From positions 4,391,501-4,455,500 of the forward strand of contig NZ_CP117445.1 of NCBI RefSeq assembly GCF_030687715.1: a stretch of DNA of 64,000 bases, given 5' to 3'. The stretch comes from Pseudomonas sp. FP2196 (GTDB lineage Bacteria > Pseudomonadota > Gammaproteobacteria > Pseudomonadales > Pseudomonadaceae). The notes below the pieces were generated by a model. The model made no database searches and was not told the DNA's origin. It saw nothing but the letters and a program-made list of their open reading frames with translations. Shown here in pieces: positions 52,565-63,028 of this stretch (within the stretch, counting starts at the first letter, position 1; each line of letters opens with the position of its first letter). Position numbers and translations under genes: made by a program.

Positions 52565-55500
52565 ATGAAAAGAATGCTGATTAACGCAACTCAACCCGAA
52601 GAGTTGCGTGTTGCACTGGTAGATGGCCAACGCCTCTACGACCTGGACATCGAATCCGGTGCACGCGAGCAGAAGAAGGCCAACATCTATAAAGGCCGCA
52701 TCACTCGCATCGAACCAAGCCTTGAGGCTGCCTTTGTCGATTTCGGCTCCGAGCGCCACGGCTTCCTGCCACTCAAAGAAATCTCCCGCGAATACTTCAA
52801 GAAAGCTCCTGAAGGCCGCGTCAACATCAAGGACGTCCTGAGCGAAGGTCAGGAAGTCATCGTTCAGGTGGAAAAAGAAGAACGTGGCAACAAGGGCGCA
52901 GCCCTGACCACCTTCATCAGCCTGGCCGGTCGCTACCTCGTACTGATGCCGAACAACCCGCGTGCCGGCGGTATCTCCCGTCGCATCGAAGGTGAAGAGC
53001 GCAACGAACTGCGTGAAGCGCTGAACGGTCTGGTTGCACCGGCCGACATGGGTTTGATCGTGCGCACTGCCGGCCTTGGCCGCAGCAGCGAAGAAATGCA
53101 GTGGGACCTCGACTACCTGCTGCAACTGTGGACCGCCATCAAAGAAGCCTCGCTGGATCGCTCCGCGCCGTTCCTGATCTATCAGGAAAGCAACGTGATC
53201 ATCCGCGCCATCCGTGATTACCTGCGCCAGGACATCGGCGAAGTGCTGATCGACAGCGTTGAAGCCCAGGACGAAGCCCTGACCTTCATCCGCCAGGTGA
53301 TGCCGCAGTACGCCAGCAAGATCAAGCTGTACGAAGACAGCGTTCCGCTGTTCAACCGTTTCCAGATCGAAAGCCAGATCGAGACCGCTTTCCAGCGCGT
53401 CGTTGAACTGCCTTCCGGCGGCTCCATCGTTATCGATCCGACCGAAGCACTGGTGTCCATCGACATCAACTCGGCGCGCGCCACCAAAGGCAGCGACATC
53501 GAAGAAACCGCACTGCAGACCAACCTTGAAGCCGCCGAAGAAATCGCCCGTCAGTTGCGCCTGCGCGACATCGGCGGCCTGATTGTCATCGACTTCATCG
53601 ACATGACCCCTGCCAAGAACCAGCGTGCCGTGGAAGAGAAAGTCCGCGAATGCCTGGAAGCCGACCGCGCTCGTGTGCAGATCGGCCGCATCTCGCGCTT
53701 TGGCCTGCTGGAAATGTCCCGTCAGCGCCTGCGTCCATCGCTGGGCGAAAGCAGCGGCATCGTCTGCCCGCGTTGCAACGGCACCGGCATCATCCGTGAC
53801 GTTGAATCGCTGTCGCTGGCGATCCTGCGCCTGATCGAAGAAGAAGCCCTGAAAGACCGCACTGCCGAAGTTCGCGCACAGGTGCCGATCCCGGTTGCAG
53901 CGTTCCTGCTCAACGAAAAACGCAACTCGATCACCAAGATCGAACTGCGCACCCGTGCCCGTATCGTCATTCTGCCGAACGATCACCTCGAAACGCCGCA
54001 CTTCGAAGTTCAGCGCCTGCGTGATGACAGCCCGGAAGCCGCGACCAACCAGTCCAGCTACGAAATCGCTGCGGCCGCTGCCGAAGTCGAAGAAGTCCAG
54101 CCAGCCGCTGCGACCCGCACCCTGGTACGCCAGGAAGCCGCGGTCAAGACTGCTCCGGCCCGCGCCAATGCTCCGGTTCCGACCGAAGCTGCAGCCCCTG
54201 CGGCACCAGCGCCTGCTCCAGTTGCCGCACCAGAGCCTAGCCTGTTCAAAGGCCTGGTGAAGTCGCTGGTCAGCCTGTTCGCAACTAAAGAAGAGCCAGT
54301 CGCTCCGGTCGTGGTTGAAAAACCGGCTACCGAACGTCCGGCCCGCAACGAAGAGCGTCGCAACGGCCGTCAGCAGAGCCGCAACCGTAACGGTCGCCGC
54401 GATGAAGAACGCAAGCCGCGCGAAGAACGTGCACCGCGTGAAGAGCGCGCACCACGTGAGCCGCGTGAAGAGCGTCAGCCACGTGAAGCCCTAGAAGTCC
54501 GCGAGCCGCGTGAAGCCCGCACTGAAGCCCCAGCAGCCCGCGAAGAACGCGCACCACGCGCCCCTCGTGAAGAACGTGCACCACGTGCACCACGTGCCCC
54601 GCGCGAAGACCGCAAGCCACGTGGCGAGCGTGAAGAACGCGTGCGTGAACTGCGCGAGCCTCTGGACGCCGCTCCAGTTGCTGCGGCCGCTGCCGACGTG
54701 ACCGCTGAAGAGCGTCCGGCCCGTCAGCCACGTGAAGAACGCGCACCGCGCCCTCCGCGTGAAGAGCGTCAACCGCGCGCCGAACAGGCCGCAGCAGCCG
54801 TCGCTGAAGAAGAAGTCATCAGCAACGAAGAGCAACTGCAGGAAGATGGTTCGGAGAACGCCGAAGGCGATCGTCCACGTCGTCGTTCCCGCGGCCAGCG
54901 TCGTCGCAGCAACCGTCGCGAGCGTCAGCGTGATGCCAACGGCAACGTAATCGAAGGTTCGGAAGAGTCCGAGTCCGGCGAAAACGCTGAAGCGCCAAGC
55001 ACTGCCGATCTGGCTGCTGGCCTGGCTGTAACTGCCGCCGTCGCCAGTACTGTGATCAGCGCTCCGGCCGAAGCACAAGCCCATGAGCAAGCCGAACGCG
55101 CCACCGCCGCTACTCTGGAAACCGCTCCAGTCGAAGCACCGGTTGTTGAAGCAACGACTCCGGTAGAAGTGACTGCTGCTCCGGAAGTCGAAGTTGCACC
55201 GGTTCGCGAAGCTCAGCCGCAGTTCGAAGCTTTTGCTGAACCTGCTACTGAACCTGCAGTAGTCGCCGAAGCGCCAGTCGTTGTTGCAGAGCCGGTTGTC
55301 GAAACCGTCGCTGAAACCGTGACCGAAACCGTGCGTGAAGTTCGCGAAGAGCAGACCGCATTCAACTGGGTTGCCGAGCCTGCCGTCGCTGAAACACCAG
55401 CGCCTGCATACGAAGCGCCAGTGGTTGAAGAAGCCAAGGCTGCCGAACCTGCTCCAGCGCCTGTCGTTGAAGCACCGGTCGTCGAAGCGCCAGTAGTTGC

Positions 55501-55822
55501 CGAAGCAGCTGCTCCGGTCGTTGAAGCGGCTCCGGTCAGCGCTCTGGCGCCAAACGGTCGCGCGCCAAACGACCCACGTGAAGTGCGTCGTCGCAAGCGT
55601 GAAGAAGAGCGTCTGGCGAAGGAAGCCGAACTGGCCGCCGCTGCTGCTCCGGTTGTTGCCCAGCCAGTGGTTGCTGAAGTGGTCGAGGCAGCGCCTGCCC
55701 CGGTTGCTGAAGAAACCGTGGTTGAATCGGTGATCGCTGAAGCGCCACGCTCCGTTCAGGACGCGGTCGAGCACAACGAAGAGGCCCAGGAAAAAGAACA
55801 CGAGCCTAAACCGCTCGTCTGA
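52565..55822 (+). CDS. rne: Ribonuclease E
   Basis: 1085 residues from the ATG at 52565 ([21 protein letters not shown] in outline). The catalytic half, residues 1-530, contains the S1 domain (about 36-120), the DNase I-like site with [13 protein letters not shown] and VIDFIDM (Mg aspartates), and the zinc link CPRCNGTG. The C-terminal half is disordered scaffold: Arg/Glu repeats of the REERAPR type (about residues 610-780), a basic [18 protein letters not shown] patch, then Ala/Val/Pro/Glu repeats, with a conserved [17 protein letters not shown] element near the end. Core of the RNA degradosome. Confidence 0.97.
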   Translation: MKRMLINATQPEELRVALVDGQRLYDLDIESGAREQKKANIYKGRITRIEPSLEAAFVDFGSERHGFLPLKEISREYFKKAPEGRVNIKDVLSEGQEVIVQVEKEERGNKGAALTTFISLAGRYLVLMPNNPRAGGISRRIEGEERNELREALNGLVAPADMGLIVRTAGLGRSSEEMQWDLDYLLQLWTAIKEASLDRSAPFLIYQESNVIIRAIRDYLRQDIGEVLIDSVEAQDEALTFIRQVMPQYASKIKLYEDSVPLFNRFQIESQIETAFQRVVELPSGGSIVIDPTEALVSIDINSARATKGSDIEETALQTNLEAAEEIARQLRLRDIGGLIVIDFIDMTPAKNQRAVEEKVRECLEADRARVQIGRISRFGLLEMSRQRLRPSLGESSGIVCPRCNGTGIIRDVESLSLAILRLIEEEALKDRTAEVRAQVPIPVAAFLLNEKRNSITKIELRTRARIVILPNDHLETPHFEVQRLRDDSPEAATNQSSYEIAAAAAEVEEVQPAAATRTLVRQEAAVKTAPARANAPVPTEAAAPAAPAPAPVAAPEPSLFKGLVKSLVSLFATKEEPVAPVVVEKPATERPARNEERRNGRQQSRNRNGRRDEERKPREERAPREERAPREPREERQPREALEVREPREARTEAPAAREERAPRAPREERAPRAPRAPREDRKPRGEREERVRELREPLDAAPVAAAAADVTAEERPARQPREERAPRPPREERQPRAEQAAAAVAEEEVISNEEQLQEDGSENAEGDRPRRRSRGQRRRSNRRERQRDANGNVIEGSEESESGENAEAPSTADLAAGLAVTAAVASTVISAPAEAQAHEQAERATAATLETAPVEAPVVEATTPVEVTAAPEVEVAPVREAQPQFEAFAEPATEPAVVAEAPVVVAEPVVETVAETVTETVREVREEQTAFNWVAEPAVAETPAPAYEAPVVEEAKAAEPAPAPVVEAPVVEAPVVAEAAAPVVEAAPVSALAPNGRAPNDPREVRRRKREEERLAKEAELAAAAAPVVAQPVVAEVVEAAPAPVAEETVVESVIAEAPRSVQDAVEHNEEAQEKEHEPKPLV

Positions 55823-55836
55823 TTCCTTAAGCCAAT

Positions 55837-55873
55837 AAAAAGCCCCGCCTGATGATTCAGGCGGGGCTTTTTT
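55837..55873 (+). terminator. rne terminator
   Basis: Perfect 12-base stem AGCCCCGCCTGA / TCAGGCGGGGCT with loop TGAT, followed by T-rich sequence, 18 bases after the rne stop. Confidence 0.92.
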
Positions 55874-55884
55874 ATGCCTTTGAG

Positions 55885-55974
55885 AAGATCAAAAGATCGC
55901 AGCCTTCGGCAGCTCCTTCAGTTGGAACGCGCGCCCCCTGCAGGAGCTGCCGAAGGCTGCGATCTTTTGATCTT
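55885..55974. repeat. REPIN-like paired REP, family B, reversed arrangement
   Basis: AAGATCAAAAGATCGCAGCC with TTCGGCAGCTCCT comes first, and CAGGAGCTGCCGAAGGCTGC with GATCTTTTGATCTT second. The two units therefore face opposite to those at 23730-23814 and 26321-26420, with the AAAAGATC ends outward. It lies between the convergent rne and nucleotidyltransferase genes. Confidence 0.88.
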
Positions 55975-55978
55975 GCTG

Positions 55979-56569
55979 TTACTTGAACACCAAAGCCTCA
56001 GGCACATCGATATCCCACAACACCCCAGGATCATCCACCACCACTTCCACCACCCTTCCCCGCCCGAACAACGGCCTGGCACCGCGATCCCCGCTTAACG
56101 CCAGCAACCCCGGACCGAACGAGCGACCAAACCCCACCGGATGCCCAAATTCGCCATCCTGCACCGGCACACTGACCGCATCATCGGCTATGGCCGCCAC
56201 CACCCTTTCAATGGTCGACGGCAAGATGAACGGCATGTCTCCCAGCACAATCAACCAGCCATCGGCACCCGGGCACTCCGCGACGCCAGCGGCAATGCTG
56301 TCCCCCATCCCGGTCGACTCGATCGAAACCACATCACAGCCATAAGCCTGCGCCATGCGCATAGCCTGCGGTCGAGCCTCAGTGGTCACCAGCACGCGCT
56401 TGTCGAGGCTGGTCGGCAGGTTCGCCAACACCTGCTCGATTACCGAACGCACCGCACCATCACGCCCGGTGCAATCGGCCAGCAACTTGTCCTTGTCAGC
56501 GCCCGCCACTTGGCGAAAGCGACTACCCTCGCCTGCCGCCAGCACAATCACACCGATGGATCGACTCAT
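55979..56569 (-). CDS. Molybdenum cofactor nucleotidyltransferase (MocA/MobA-like)
   Basis: 196 residues with an NTP-transferase fold: VIVLAAGEGSRFRQVAGADKDK (nucleotide loop), and GWLIVLGDMPFI (metal Asp). Members add CMP or GMP to the molybdopterin cofactor. Linked to a xanthine-dehydrogenase-type enzyme, cytidylyl transfer (MocA function) is expected. Its start overlaps the xdhC-like stop as ATGA. Confidence 0.88.
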   Translation of the reverse strand: MSRSIGVIVLAAGEGSRFRQVAGADKDKLLADCTGRDGAVRSVIEQVLANLPTSLDKRVLVTTEARPQAMRMAQAYGCDVVSIESTGMGDSIAAGVAECPGADGWLIVLGDMPFILPSTIERVVAAIADDAVSVPVQDGEFGHPVGFGRSFGPGLLALSGDRGARPLFGRGRVVEVVVDDPGVLWDIDVPEALVFK

Positions 56570-57546
56570 GCGCCCTCCAGTGACTTCTTCTGTTTAAGTT
56601 CGACGCCGTTCTTGATCGCGACAATTTCCGCCAACAAGGACAAAGCGATTTCCGCCGGCGAATGACTGCCGATATGCAAACCAATCGGCCCGTGCAACCG
56701 AGCGATGGCCTGGTCCGACAAGCCTAGCTGAGCCAGATTCTCCCGACGCTTCTGACTGTTGACCCGTGAACCCAGCGCGCCGACATAAAAAGCCGGCGAG
56801 TCGAGGGCGGTCAGCAATGCCATGTCATCCAGGCGCGGATCATGAGTCAGCGCAACGATCGCCGTGCGCTCATCGGTCTGGATGCTCAAGACCGCGTCAT
56901 CCGGCATCCCCGGGACAAAACGACCGTGATGCTCTTCCCAGCCGTAGACGAACTCGGTGCGCGGATCGCAGATCAGCACTTCGAAATCCAGCAGCCGCGC
57001 GATGTCCGCCACGTACCGCGACAGCTGCCCGGCGCCGATCAACAGCAGACGCCAGCGCGGGCCATAAATGGCGCGCAGGACCTTGCCGTCGAAGACCAAA
57101 GAATCTGACTTGCTGGCACCAGTCAAAACCACTTCACCGGTTTCAATGTCCAGCTCACGGGCAACAATTTCGTGGGCTTCGCAACGCGCGAGCAGTTCGG
57201 CAACCCATGATGGATCACCGACACGCTCCTCGGTCAGACGCAGCGTACCGCCGCAAGGCAGGCCAAACCGCGCCGCCTCTTCGCGGGTAACGCCGTAGGT
57301 GATCAATTGCACCGGTGGCCCGTCGGTAGCGATGCGCCCGTCATGCAGGCGGGCGATCAAGTCATCCTCGACACACCCGCCCGACACCGAGCCGATCACC
57401 ACGCCATCCTCACGCAATGCCAACATGGCGCCGGGTGACCGGGGCGCGGTGCCCCAGGTCTGCACCACGCTGAACAGCACCACCCGCTGCCCGGCGCGGC
57501 GCCATTCGAGCACGCTGCGCAGGACGTTGAGGTCGACGCTGTCCAT
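56566..57546 (-). CDS. XdhC/CoxI-family molybdoenzyme maturation protein
   Basis: 326 residues from the ATG at 57546, overlapping the large-subunit stop as TAATG. N-terminal XdhC domain (VVLFSVVQTWGTAPRSPGAM, GSVSGGCVEDDL) and a C-terminal Rossmann-like domain (LLIGAGQLSRYVADIARLL; GALGSRVNSQKRRE). It binds and delivers sulfurated molybdenum cofactor to the hydroxylase encoded upstream. The operon order is iron-sulfur subunit, molybdenum subunit, this gene, nucleotidyltransferase. Confidence 0.92.
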   Translation of the reverse strand: MDSVDLNVLRSVLEWRRAGQRVVLFSVVQTWGTAPRSPGAMLALREDGVVIGSVSGGCVEDDLIARLHDGRIATDGPPVQLITYGVTREEAARFGLPCGGTLRLTEERVGDPSWVAELLARCEAHEIVARELDIETGEVVLTGASKSDSLVFDGKVLRAIYGPRWRLLLIGAGQLSRYVADIARLLDFEVLICDPRTEFVYGWEEHHGRFVPGMPDDAVLSIQTDERTAIVALTHDPRLDDMALLTALDSPAFYVGALGSRVNSQKRRENLAQLGLSDQAIARLHGPIGLHIGSHSPAEIALSLLAEIVAIKNGVELKQKKSLEGA

Positions 57547-59867
57547 TACGCCTGCGCCTTCTGCCAGCCCTGCAACTGATAACGCACTGGCAGGTTGCGG
57601 ATGCGTTGGCCGGTGGCAGCGAAAATCGCATTGCACAGCGCCGGGGCAATCGGCGGCACACCCGGTTCACCGACACCACCCAACGGTACGTCGCCCGGTG
57701 GTGTTACCAGATGCACCGCGACTTCCTTCGGCGCCAGCGACATGCGCGCGACCTCGTACATATGGAAGTTGTCCTGCTGCACCTTGCCGTCCTTGAAGCT
57801 GATTTCACCCAGCACCGCGTTGCCGAGGCCCATGACGCAGGCGCCCTCGAACTGCGAACGGATGCGCTCTGGGTTGATCTGCGGCCCGCAATCGACGGCG
57901 ATGTCAGCCTTGTGCACGATCAGCGTGCCATCGTCCTTGACCTCGACTTCGATTACCGCCGCCACATAGGTGACGAAGCTGTAATGCACCGCCAGCCCCA
58001 GGCCACGCCCCTTGGGTAACTTGCGCCCCCAACCGGCAGCCTTGGCCGCGGTTTCCAACACGGCACGCATGCGCCCGGTGTCGATCGGATAGCGCTCTGG
58101 GGATTCGCCATAGTTCCACTCTTCACTCAAGGTGCGCGGATCGATCTGCCGATCCGGTCCAAGCAACTTGACCTGGTACTCGAGCGGATCAACACCGGCC
58201 TTGTGCGCCAGTTCATCGACAAAGCTCTGGATCGCGAACCCATGGGGAATGTTCGACACAGAGCGATACCAGCCAACCCGCGTATGCACCATGGCTTCGG
58301 GGTTTTCCAGGCGCACATTGGGAATGGCATAAGCCATGTTGGTGAACCCCATGCCCAGCTCGAACGCCGCTTCATGGTTCATACCGGGAGCGAACAACGC
58401 AGTGATGCTCGGTGCTACGGTGCGGTGCAACCAACCGGAGGGCATGCCGTCCTTGCCGACACCGGCCTTCAGGTATTCGGCGGACACGGTGTGGAAATAC
58501 GAGTTGTGGATATCGTCCTCGCGCGTCCATTGCACCCGCACAGCTTTGCCGGGGAATTCTTTGGCGAGAATCGCGGCTTCAACGACGAAGTCCGGTTTTG
58601 ACTTACGACCGAAACCACCGCCCAGCAGCGTCACATTGAACGTGACGTTATCGAACGGCAGACCGAGGCGCTCAGCGATTCGCTCGCGAGTCACCTGCGG
58701 TGCCTGACTCGGTGCCCAGGCTTCGCAGACACCGTCCTTGAAACGGGCGATGGCAACCATCGGCTCCATCGGGGCCTGCGCCAGATGCGGCAAATAATAA
58801 GAAGCTTCGAGGGTGCTGGCGGCGCCGCTCAGGGCTTTGTCGATATCACCGGTATTGCGCACCACTTTGCCGGATTTCAACGAAGCGGCTTCCAGCTCTT
58901 TGCGATAGGCAATCGAGTCGTAACTGGCGTTAGGGCCGTCGTCCCACTCGATTTTCAGCGCTTCGCGGCCCTTGATGGCCGCCCAGGTGTTACTGGCGAT
59001 GACTGCCACACCGCCCAACGGCTGGAACTCCGAAGGTAGCGGACGACTTTCGATCTGGACGACTTTAAGCACACCAGGGACTTTCAGCGCAGCACTGTCA
59101 TCCAGCGATTTGACCTTGCCGCCGTACACCGCCGGACGGGCGATGGTCGCATACAGCATGCCGTCGAAATGCACATCGGCACCGTACACCGCGCGGCCAT
59201 TGACGATGTCGTCACCGTCAATGGCCTTGGTGCCTTCCTTGCCGATGTAGCGAAACTCCGACGACTGCTTGAGGCGCAGGCTGTCACGTGCCGGGACTGC
59301 CAACGCACTGGCGGCAGCGGCGAGTTCGCCATAGCCCAACTCGCGGCCGGACGGTTTGTGCGTGACTTTGTGCAATTGCGCGTGACATTCGCCGACCGGC
59401 ACTTTCCATTGGTCGGCCGCAGCCTGTTCCAGCATGGTCCGAGCCGCAGCGCCGCAACGACGCATCGGCTCGTACCAGTGACGCATGCTGCGCGAACCGT
59501 CGGTGTCCTGGTTGCCGAAGCGCACTTCATCGCCCGGCGCCTGATGCACTTTCACCTTGGCCCAATCCGCTTCCAACTCATCGGCGACAACCATGGTCAG
59601 GCTGGTGCGCACACCCTGGCCCATCTCGGAACGGTTGCACACCACGGTCACCGTGCCATCAGCCGCGATGCTGACGTACACCTTCGGATCATCGATCCAG
59701 CCGTTAGGCATGCCATCGGCACCGAATTTCTTCGGTTTGTCCTCGGCCAACGCATCCTGCCAACCCCAACTTGCCGCCAGCACCAGCGCGCCGGTTGCAC
59801 CGACGCCTTTGAGAAAACCACGGCGACTGAGGTTGCTCAGGGCGAAATCATTCGGTAAGCGACTCAT
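57546..59867 (-). CDS. Tat-exported molybdopterin-binding subunit, aldehyde/isoquinoline oxidoreductase type
   Basis: 773 residues from the ATG at 59867; a much longer open frame upstream is an overlap with the iron-sulfur gene. A twin-arginine signal ([21 protein letters not shown]) predicts export. Xanthine-oxidase-family large subunit: GEMGQGV-like [40 protein letters not shown], and the catalytic Glu in [15 protein letters not shown]. It probably oxidises an aldehyde or N-heterocycle in the periplasm. No cytochrome c subunit gene is adjacent, unlike in some relatives. Confidence 0.92.
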   Translation of the reverse strand: MSRLPNDFALSNLSRRGFLKGVGATGALVLAASWGWQDALAEDKPKKFGADGMPNGWIDDPKVYVSIAADGTVTVVCNRSEMGQGVRTSLTMVVADELEADWAKVKVHQAPGDEVRFGNQDTDGSRSMRHWYEPMRRCGAAARTMLEQAAADQWKVPVGECHAQLHKVTHKPSGRELGYGELAAAASALAVPARDSLRLKQSSEFRYIGKEGTKAIDGDDIVNGRAVYGADVHFDGMLYATIARPAVYGGKVKSLDDSAALKVPGVLKVVQIESRPLPSEFQPLGGVAVIASNTWAAIKGREALKIEWDDGPNASYDSIAYRKELEAASLKSGKVVRNTGDIDKALSGAASTLEASYYLPHLAQAPMEPMVAIARFKDGVCEAWAPSQAPQVTRERIAERLGLPFDNVTFNVTLLGGGFGRKSKPDFVVEAAILAKEFPGKAVRVQWTREDDIHNSYFHTVSAEYLKAGVGKDGMPSGWLHRTVAPSITALFAPGMNHEAAFELGMGFTNMAYAIPNVRLENPEAMVHTRVGWYRSVSNIPHGFAIQSFVDELAHKAGVDPLEYQVKLLGPDRQIDPRTLSEEWNYGESPERYPIDTGRMRAVLETAAKAAGWGRKLPKGRGLGLAVHYSFVTYVAAVIEVEVKDDGTLIVHKADIAVDCGPQINPERIRSQFEGACVMGLGNAVLGEISFKDGKVQQDNFHMYEVARMSLAPKEVAVHLVTPPGDVPLGGVGEPGVPPIAPALCNAIFAATGQRIRNLPVRYQLQGWQKAQA

Positions 59868-60334
59868 GCCTTGGCCTCCTTCAGGTGGGTGGAAGCCTGG
59901 CGGATCGCGGTTTTGATCCGGTTGTAGGTGCCGCAGCGGCAGATGTTGCCGACCATCGCTTCTTCGATCTGCTGGTCGCTCGGGTTCGGGTTGGTTTTCA
60001 GCAATGCGGTGGCAGACATGATCTGCCCGCCCTGGCAGAAACCACACTGGGCTACGGCGCTGTCGAGCCAGGCTTGCTGGACGACTTGCCCGACGGGGTC
60101 GGCGTGCAAATTGTCGATGGTGGTTACGTTCTGCCCGACCACGGAGCCGATCGGCGTGATGCAACTGCGCGCCGGCAAGCCATCGATATGAATGGTGCAG
60201 GCGCCGCACAGGCCCATGCCGCAACCGAATTTGGTGCCGTTGTAACCGGCGACGTCACGAATGGCCCACAGCAGCGGCATGTCTTCAGTGACATCGAGGG
60301 AATGGTCTTGACCGTTGAGTTTCAGGGTAATCAT
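59864..60334 (-). CDS. 2Fe-2S subunit of the molybdenum hydroxylase
   Basis: 156 residues from the ATG at 60334 (GTG at 60340 is possible). Plant-type 2Fe-2S domain with CGMGLCGACTIHIDG and a distal Cys, then the helical 2Fe-2S domain with CGFCQGGQIM and CRCGTYNRI. It has no export signal, so it would cross the membrane bound to its Tat-signalled partner. It overlaps the large-subunit start as ATGA. Confidence 0.93.
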   Translation of the reverse strand: MITLKLNGQDHSLDVTEDMPLLWAIRDVAGYNGTKFGCGMGLCGACTIHIDGLPARSCITPIGSVVGQNVTTIDNLHADPVGQVVQQAWLDSAVAQCGFCQGGQIMSATALLKTNPNPSDQQIEEAMVGNICRCGTYNRIKTAIRQASTHLKEAKA

Positions 60335-60518
60335 GGGCACGCCCGCATATTTTTGGAGGTTATGGGGTCGAGCAATCTGCCGCCGGAAACATCAGCGGTG
60401 GGTTCGCAGATCGACTCAGGCTAATCAGGCTCTCTTGCGCCGACGAAAAAGTCTGCACCGGGCCTTTGGTGGAGCAAACGGCTGGTATCGTTAGCTCGCT
60501 AAGTTAACCCAGCATTAA

Positions 60519-60556
60519 CAAAAAAGCCCTGCACTTTTTATCAGTGCAGGGCTTTG
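60519..60556. terminator. Terminator of murB
   Basis: AAAGCCCTGCACT / AGTGCAGGGCTTT around a T-rich loop (stem 60522-60555). A-run on the left gives a T-run on the minus strand, 24 bases after the murB stop. The 240-base region up to 60579 holds this terminator and the upstream region of the molybdenum-enzyme operon, with nothing else recognised. Confidence 0.9.
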
Positions 60557-60579
60557 TATTGCGCCTGGAAAGCGTAGCC

Positions 60580-61599
60580 TCAATAACGGTTGGGCTCCAT
60601 TTCCAGTTCGACATTGAAACGCTCGGAAATATCTTTCTGGATACGTTGCGCCAGATCGAGCAATTGCAGCCCGGTTGCCGCGCCGTAGTTGACCAGCACC
60701 AGCGCCTGCAACTTGTGCACGCCAGCATCGGCTTCACGGAACCCCTTCCACCCGGCGCGCTCGATCAGCCAACCGGCGGCCAGTTTCATCTGCCCGTCGG
60801 GCTGCGCATAGGCCACCAGATCCGGGTGTTGAGCCTTGATCTGCTCAACCAGCGCCGCCGACACCAGCGGGTTCTTGAAGAAGCTGCCGGCATTGCCGAG
60901 CACCGCCGGGTCGGGCAGTTTTTCGCTGCGGATACTGCAAATTGCGCGGCTGACGTCGGTGGGCGTCGGTTGCTCGATGCCCTGCTCGGTCAGGCGCTGA
61001 CGTACCGGGCCGTATTCCAGATGCAGATGCGCAGCGCGGTCGAGCTTGAAGCGTACCCGCAGGATCAACCAACGTCCCGGCTGCTGCTTGAACAGGCTGT
61101 CGCGGTAGGCGAAGTTGCATTCCTCCAGGCTGAAATCGCGCAGTTCACCAGTCTGGCGATCCAGCGCCGTGAGCCCGGCGAACACATCCTTGATCTCGAC
61201 ACCGTAGGCACCGATGTTCTGCATCGGCGCAGCCCCTACGGTGCCGGGGATCAGACTGAGGTTTTCCAGCCCGGAAAAACCCTGCGCCAAGGTGTGTTGC
61301 ACGAACGGATGCCACGGCTCGCCGGCTTCGGCTTCGATCACCACGCGGTTGCCGTCATCGCTGATCACGCGAATACCGCGAGTGGCCATGCGCAACACAA
61401 GCGCCGGGATATCAGCGGTCAGCAGCAAGTTGCTGCCACCACCGATCACCAGCAATGGCACATCGTGGGACTCGGCATACGCCAGGGCTTCGCGTACATC
61501 AGCATCGTTGTGGGCTTCGGCAAACAGCTGTGCACGAACCTCCACACCAAAACTGTTGAACGGTTTCAGGGAAACCTGCGGTTGTACCAACAAACTCAT
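60580..61599 (-). CDS. murB: UDP-N-acetylenolpyruvoylglucosamine reductase
   Basis: 339 residues, type I MurB. FAD-binding motifs LVIGGGSNLLLT and LIPGTVGAAPMQNIGAYG; proton-donor Ser in LGNAGSFFKNP; C-terminal ERAGWKGFREADAGVH and the final catalytic Glu region. It completes UDP-MurNAc synthesis. Its start overlaps the phosphatase stop as ATGA. Confidence 0.97.
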   Translation of the reverse strand: MSLLVQPQVSLKPFNSFGVEVRAQLFAEAHNDADVREALAYAESHDVPLLVIGGGSNLLLTADIPALVLRMATRGIRVISDDGNRVVIEAEAGEPWHPFVQHTLAQGFSGLENLSLIPGTVGAAPMQNIGAYGVEIKDVFAGLTALDRQTGELRDFSLEECNFAYRDSLFKQQPGRWLILRVRFKLDRAAHLHLEYGPVRQRLTEQGIEQPTPTDVSRAICSIRSEKLPDPAVLGNAGSFFKNPLVSAALVEQIKAQHPDLVAYAQPDGQMKLAAGWLIERAGWKGFREADAGVHKLQALVLVNYGAATGLQLLDLAQRIQKDISERFNVELEMEPNRY

Positions 61600-62060
61600 A
61601 ACCGCCCCTTCACTTCGATCAACAGTTGGTCACAGGCTGCTTCGATCAGATCCAGCACCTGCTCGAACCCCTGATCGCCGTCGTAATACGGATCAGGTAC
61701 TTCATCGACCAACCCGGCATAACGGCGCAGGAACAGATCCAGTTCGGCCTTGCCGGTGGACGGTTGCAACGCCTTGAGATTGCGCAGATTGCTGTTGTCC
61801 ATGGCCAGGATCAGGTCATAACTGGCGAAGTCGGCACGGCTGACCTGCTGCGCGCGTTGCGCCGACAGGTCATAACCGCGCACTTTGGCTGCGGCCTGGC
61901 TGCGTTTGTCCGGCGGATTGCCGACGTGCCAGTCACCTGTGCCGGCGGAGGCCACTTCGACCTGATCCGCCAGCCCCGCTTCACGCAGTTTTTGGCGCAA
62001 CACGCCTTCCGCGGTGGGTGACCGGCAGATGTTGCCCAGGCACACAAACAAAACCCGCAT
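61596..62060 (-). CDS. Low-molecular-weight protein-tyrosine phosphatase
   Basis: 154 residues from the ATG at 62060. The P-loop VCLGNICRSPTAEG (CX5R) and the acid Asp in VPDPYYDGDQGFEQ are intact. Such phosphatases act on tyrosine kinases of exopolysaccharide export in some bacteria, but no kinase gene is nearby. It overlaps kdsB by one base (TGATG), in the conserved kdsB-phosphatase-murB order. Confidence 0.93.
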   Translation of the reverse strand: MRVLFVCLGNICRSPTAEGVLRQKLREAGLADQVEVASAGTGDWHVGNPPDKRSQAAAKVRGYDLSAQRAQQVSRADFASYDLILAMDNSNLRNLKALQPSTGKAELDLFLRRYAGLVDEVPDPYYDGDQGFEQVLDLIEAACDQLLIEVKGRL

Positions 62061-62824
62061 CAGGCCTCCAGCAGGCGACGAACGCGCTCGAGGTCTTCGA
62101 CGGTATCGACACCGGTTGGCGGCGCGATCAGCGCATCGGCGACATGAATCCGCACGCCGTGCCACAGGGCGCGCAGTTGCTCCAGGGATTCAGTATTTTC
62201 CAGCCAGCACGGGCCCCAGCTCACGAAGTCCTGCAGGAAACCGGCGCGATAGGCATAAATGCCGATGTGGCGACGGTACGGCACGCCTTCTGGCAATTGC
62301 TCACGGCTCTTGGCGAATGCATCGCGGGCCCACGGCAAGGTTGCGCGGCTGAAAGTCAGCGCCAGACCGTTAACGTCGCTGACAACTTTGACCACGTTCG
62401 GGTTGAACAAAGTTTCCACGTCTTCGATCGGCTCGGCCAAGGTGGCCATGCGCGCCTCGGTGTGGGCGGCAAGGTTGGCGGCGACCTGATCGATCACGCT
62501 CGGCGGGATCAGCGGTTCGTCGCCCTGCACATTGACCACGATCGCGTCGGCCTCAAGGCCCAGTTTCGCCGCGACTTCGGCCAGACGGTCGGTGCCGGAA
62601 TTGTGATCTTCACGGGTCAGCACCACTTCGGCACCAAAGCCCTTGCAGGCCTCGACGATACGCGCATCGTCGGTCGCCACCACCACCCGGGAGGCGCTGC
62701 TTTTGCTCGCCTGTTCCCAGACGTGCTGGATCATCGGCTTGCCGGCGATATCCAGCAGCGGCTTGCCCGGCAAGCGGGTCGAGGCGAAACGCGACGGGAT
62801 GACAACGGTGAAGGCTGTGGTCAT
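62060..62824 (-). CDS. kdsB: CMP-KDO synthetase
   Basis: 254 residues of normal length. N-terminal [41 protein letters not shown] and [11 protein letters not shown]. It activates KDO for lipopolysaccharide inner core. It overlaps the small Trm112-like gene as ATGA and works in the same pathway as lpxK upstream. Confidence 0.97.
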   Translation of the reverse strand: MTTAFTVVIPSRFASTRLPGKPLLDIAGKPMIQHVWEQASKSSASRVVVATDDARIVEACKGFGAEVVLTREDHNSGTDRLAEVAAKLGLEADAIVVNVQGDEPLIPPSVIDQVAANLAAHTEARMATLAEPIEDVETLFNPNVVKVVSDVNGLALTFSRATLPWARDAFAKSREQLPEGVPYRRHIGIYAYRAGFLQDFVSWGPCWLENTESLEQLRALWHGVRIHVADALIAPPTGVDTVEDLERVRRLLEA

Positions 62825-63006
62825 TTATCCAGGCGCTCGTCAGTGGTCAGGGTGCGGGCTTCGGTTTCGAGCATCACCGGGATGCCGTCGCGGATCGGAT
62901 AGGCCAGACCGGCGCCCTTACTGATCAGCTCGGTCTTGTCGGCGCTGAGCTTGAGCGGGCCTTTGCAGATAGGGCACGCGAGGATATCGAGCAGTTTGGT
63001 GTCCAT
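62821..63006 (-). CDS. Trm112-like (YcaR/UPF0434) protein
   Basis: 61 residues from the ATG at 63006. [16 protein letters not shown] carries the Cys pair, and [17 protein letters not shown] is the family end. The second Cys pair of canonical zinc Trm112 proteins is missing. It always lies between lpxK and kdsB. Role unproven; it may aid a methyltransferase or LPS synthesis. Confidence 0.92.
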   Translation of the reverse strand: MDTKLLDILACPICKGPLKLSADKTELISKGAGLAYPIRDGIPVMLETEARTLTTDERLDK

Positions 63007-63028
63007 GAACATTCCCTGGAATAAAGAG

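Noticed and set aside
52229..54001. 590-codon open frame antisense to rne
   Set aside because: It is opposite the well-conserved catalytic half of RNase E and has no recognisable domain. High-GC codon bias on the sense strand keeps the antisense frame open.
54491..55801. 436-codon antisense frame rich in Phe, Gly, Arg and Ser
   Set aside because: It is the mirror of the Arg/Glu/Ala repeats of RNase E. The odd composition comes from the repeats, and it has no ribosome site or family match.
59868..60224. N-terminal extension of the molybdenum subunit
   Set aside because: The extra 119 codons overlap the iron-sulfur gene in another frame, while the ATG at 59867 starts a proper Tat signal.
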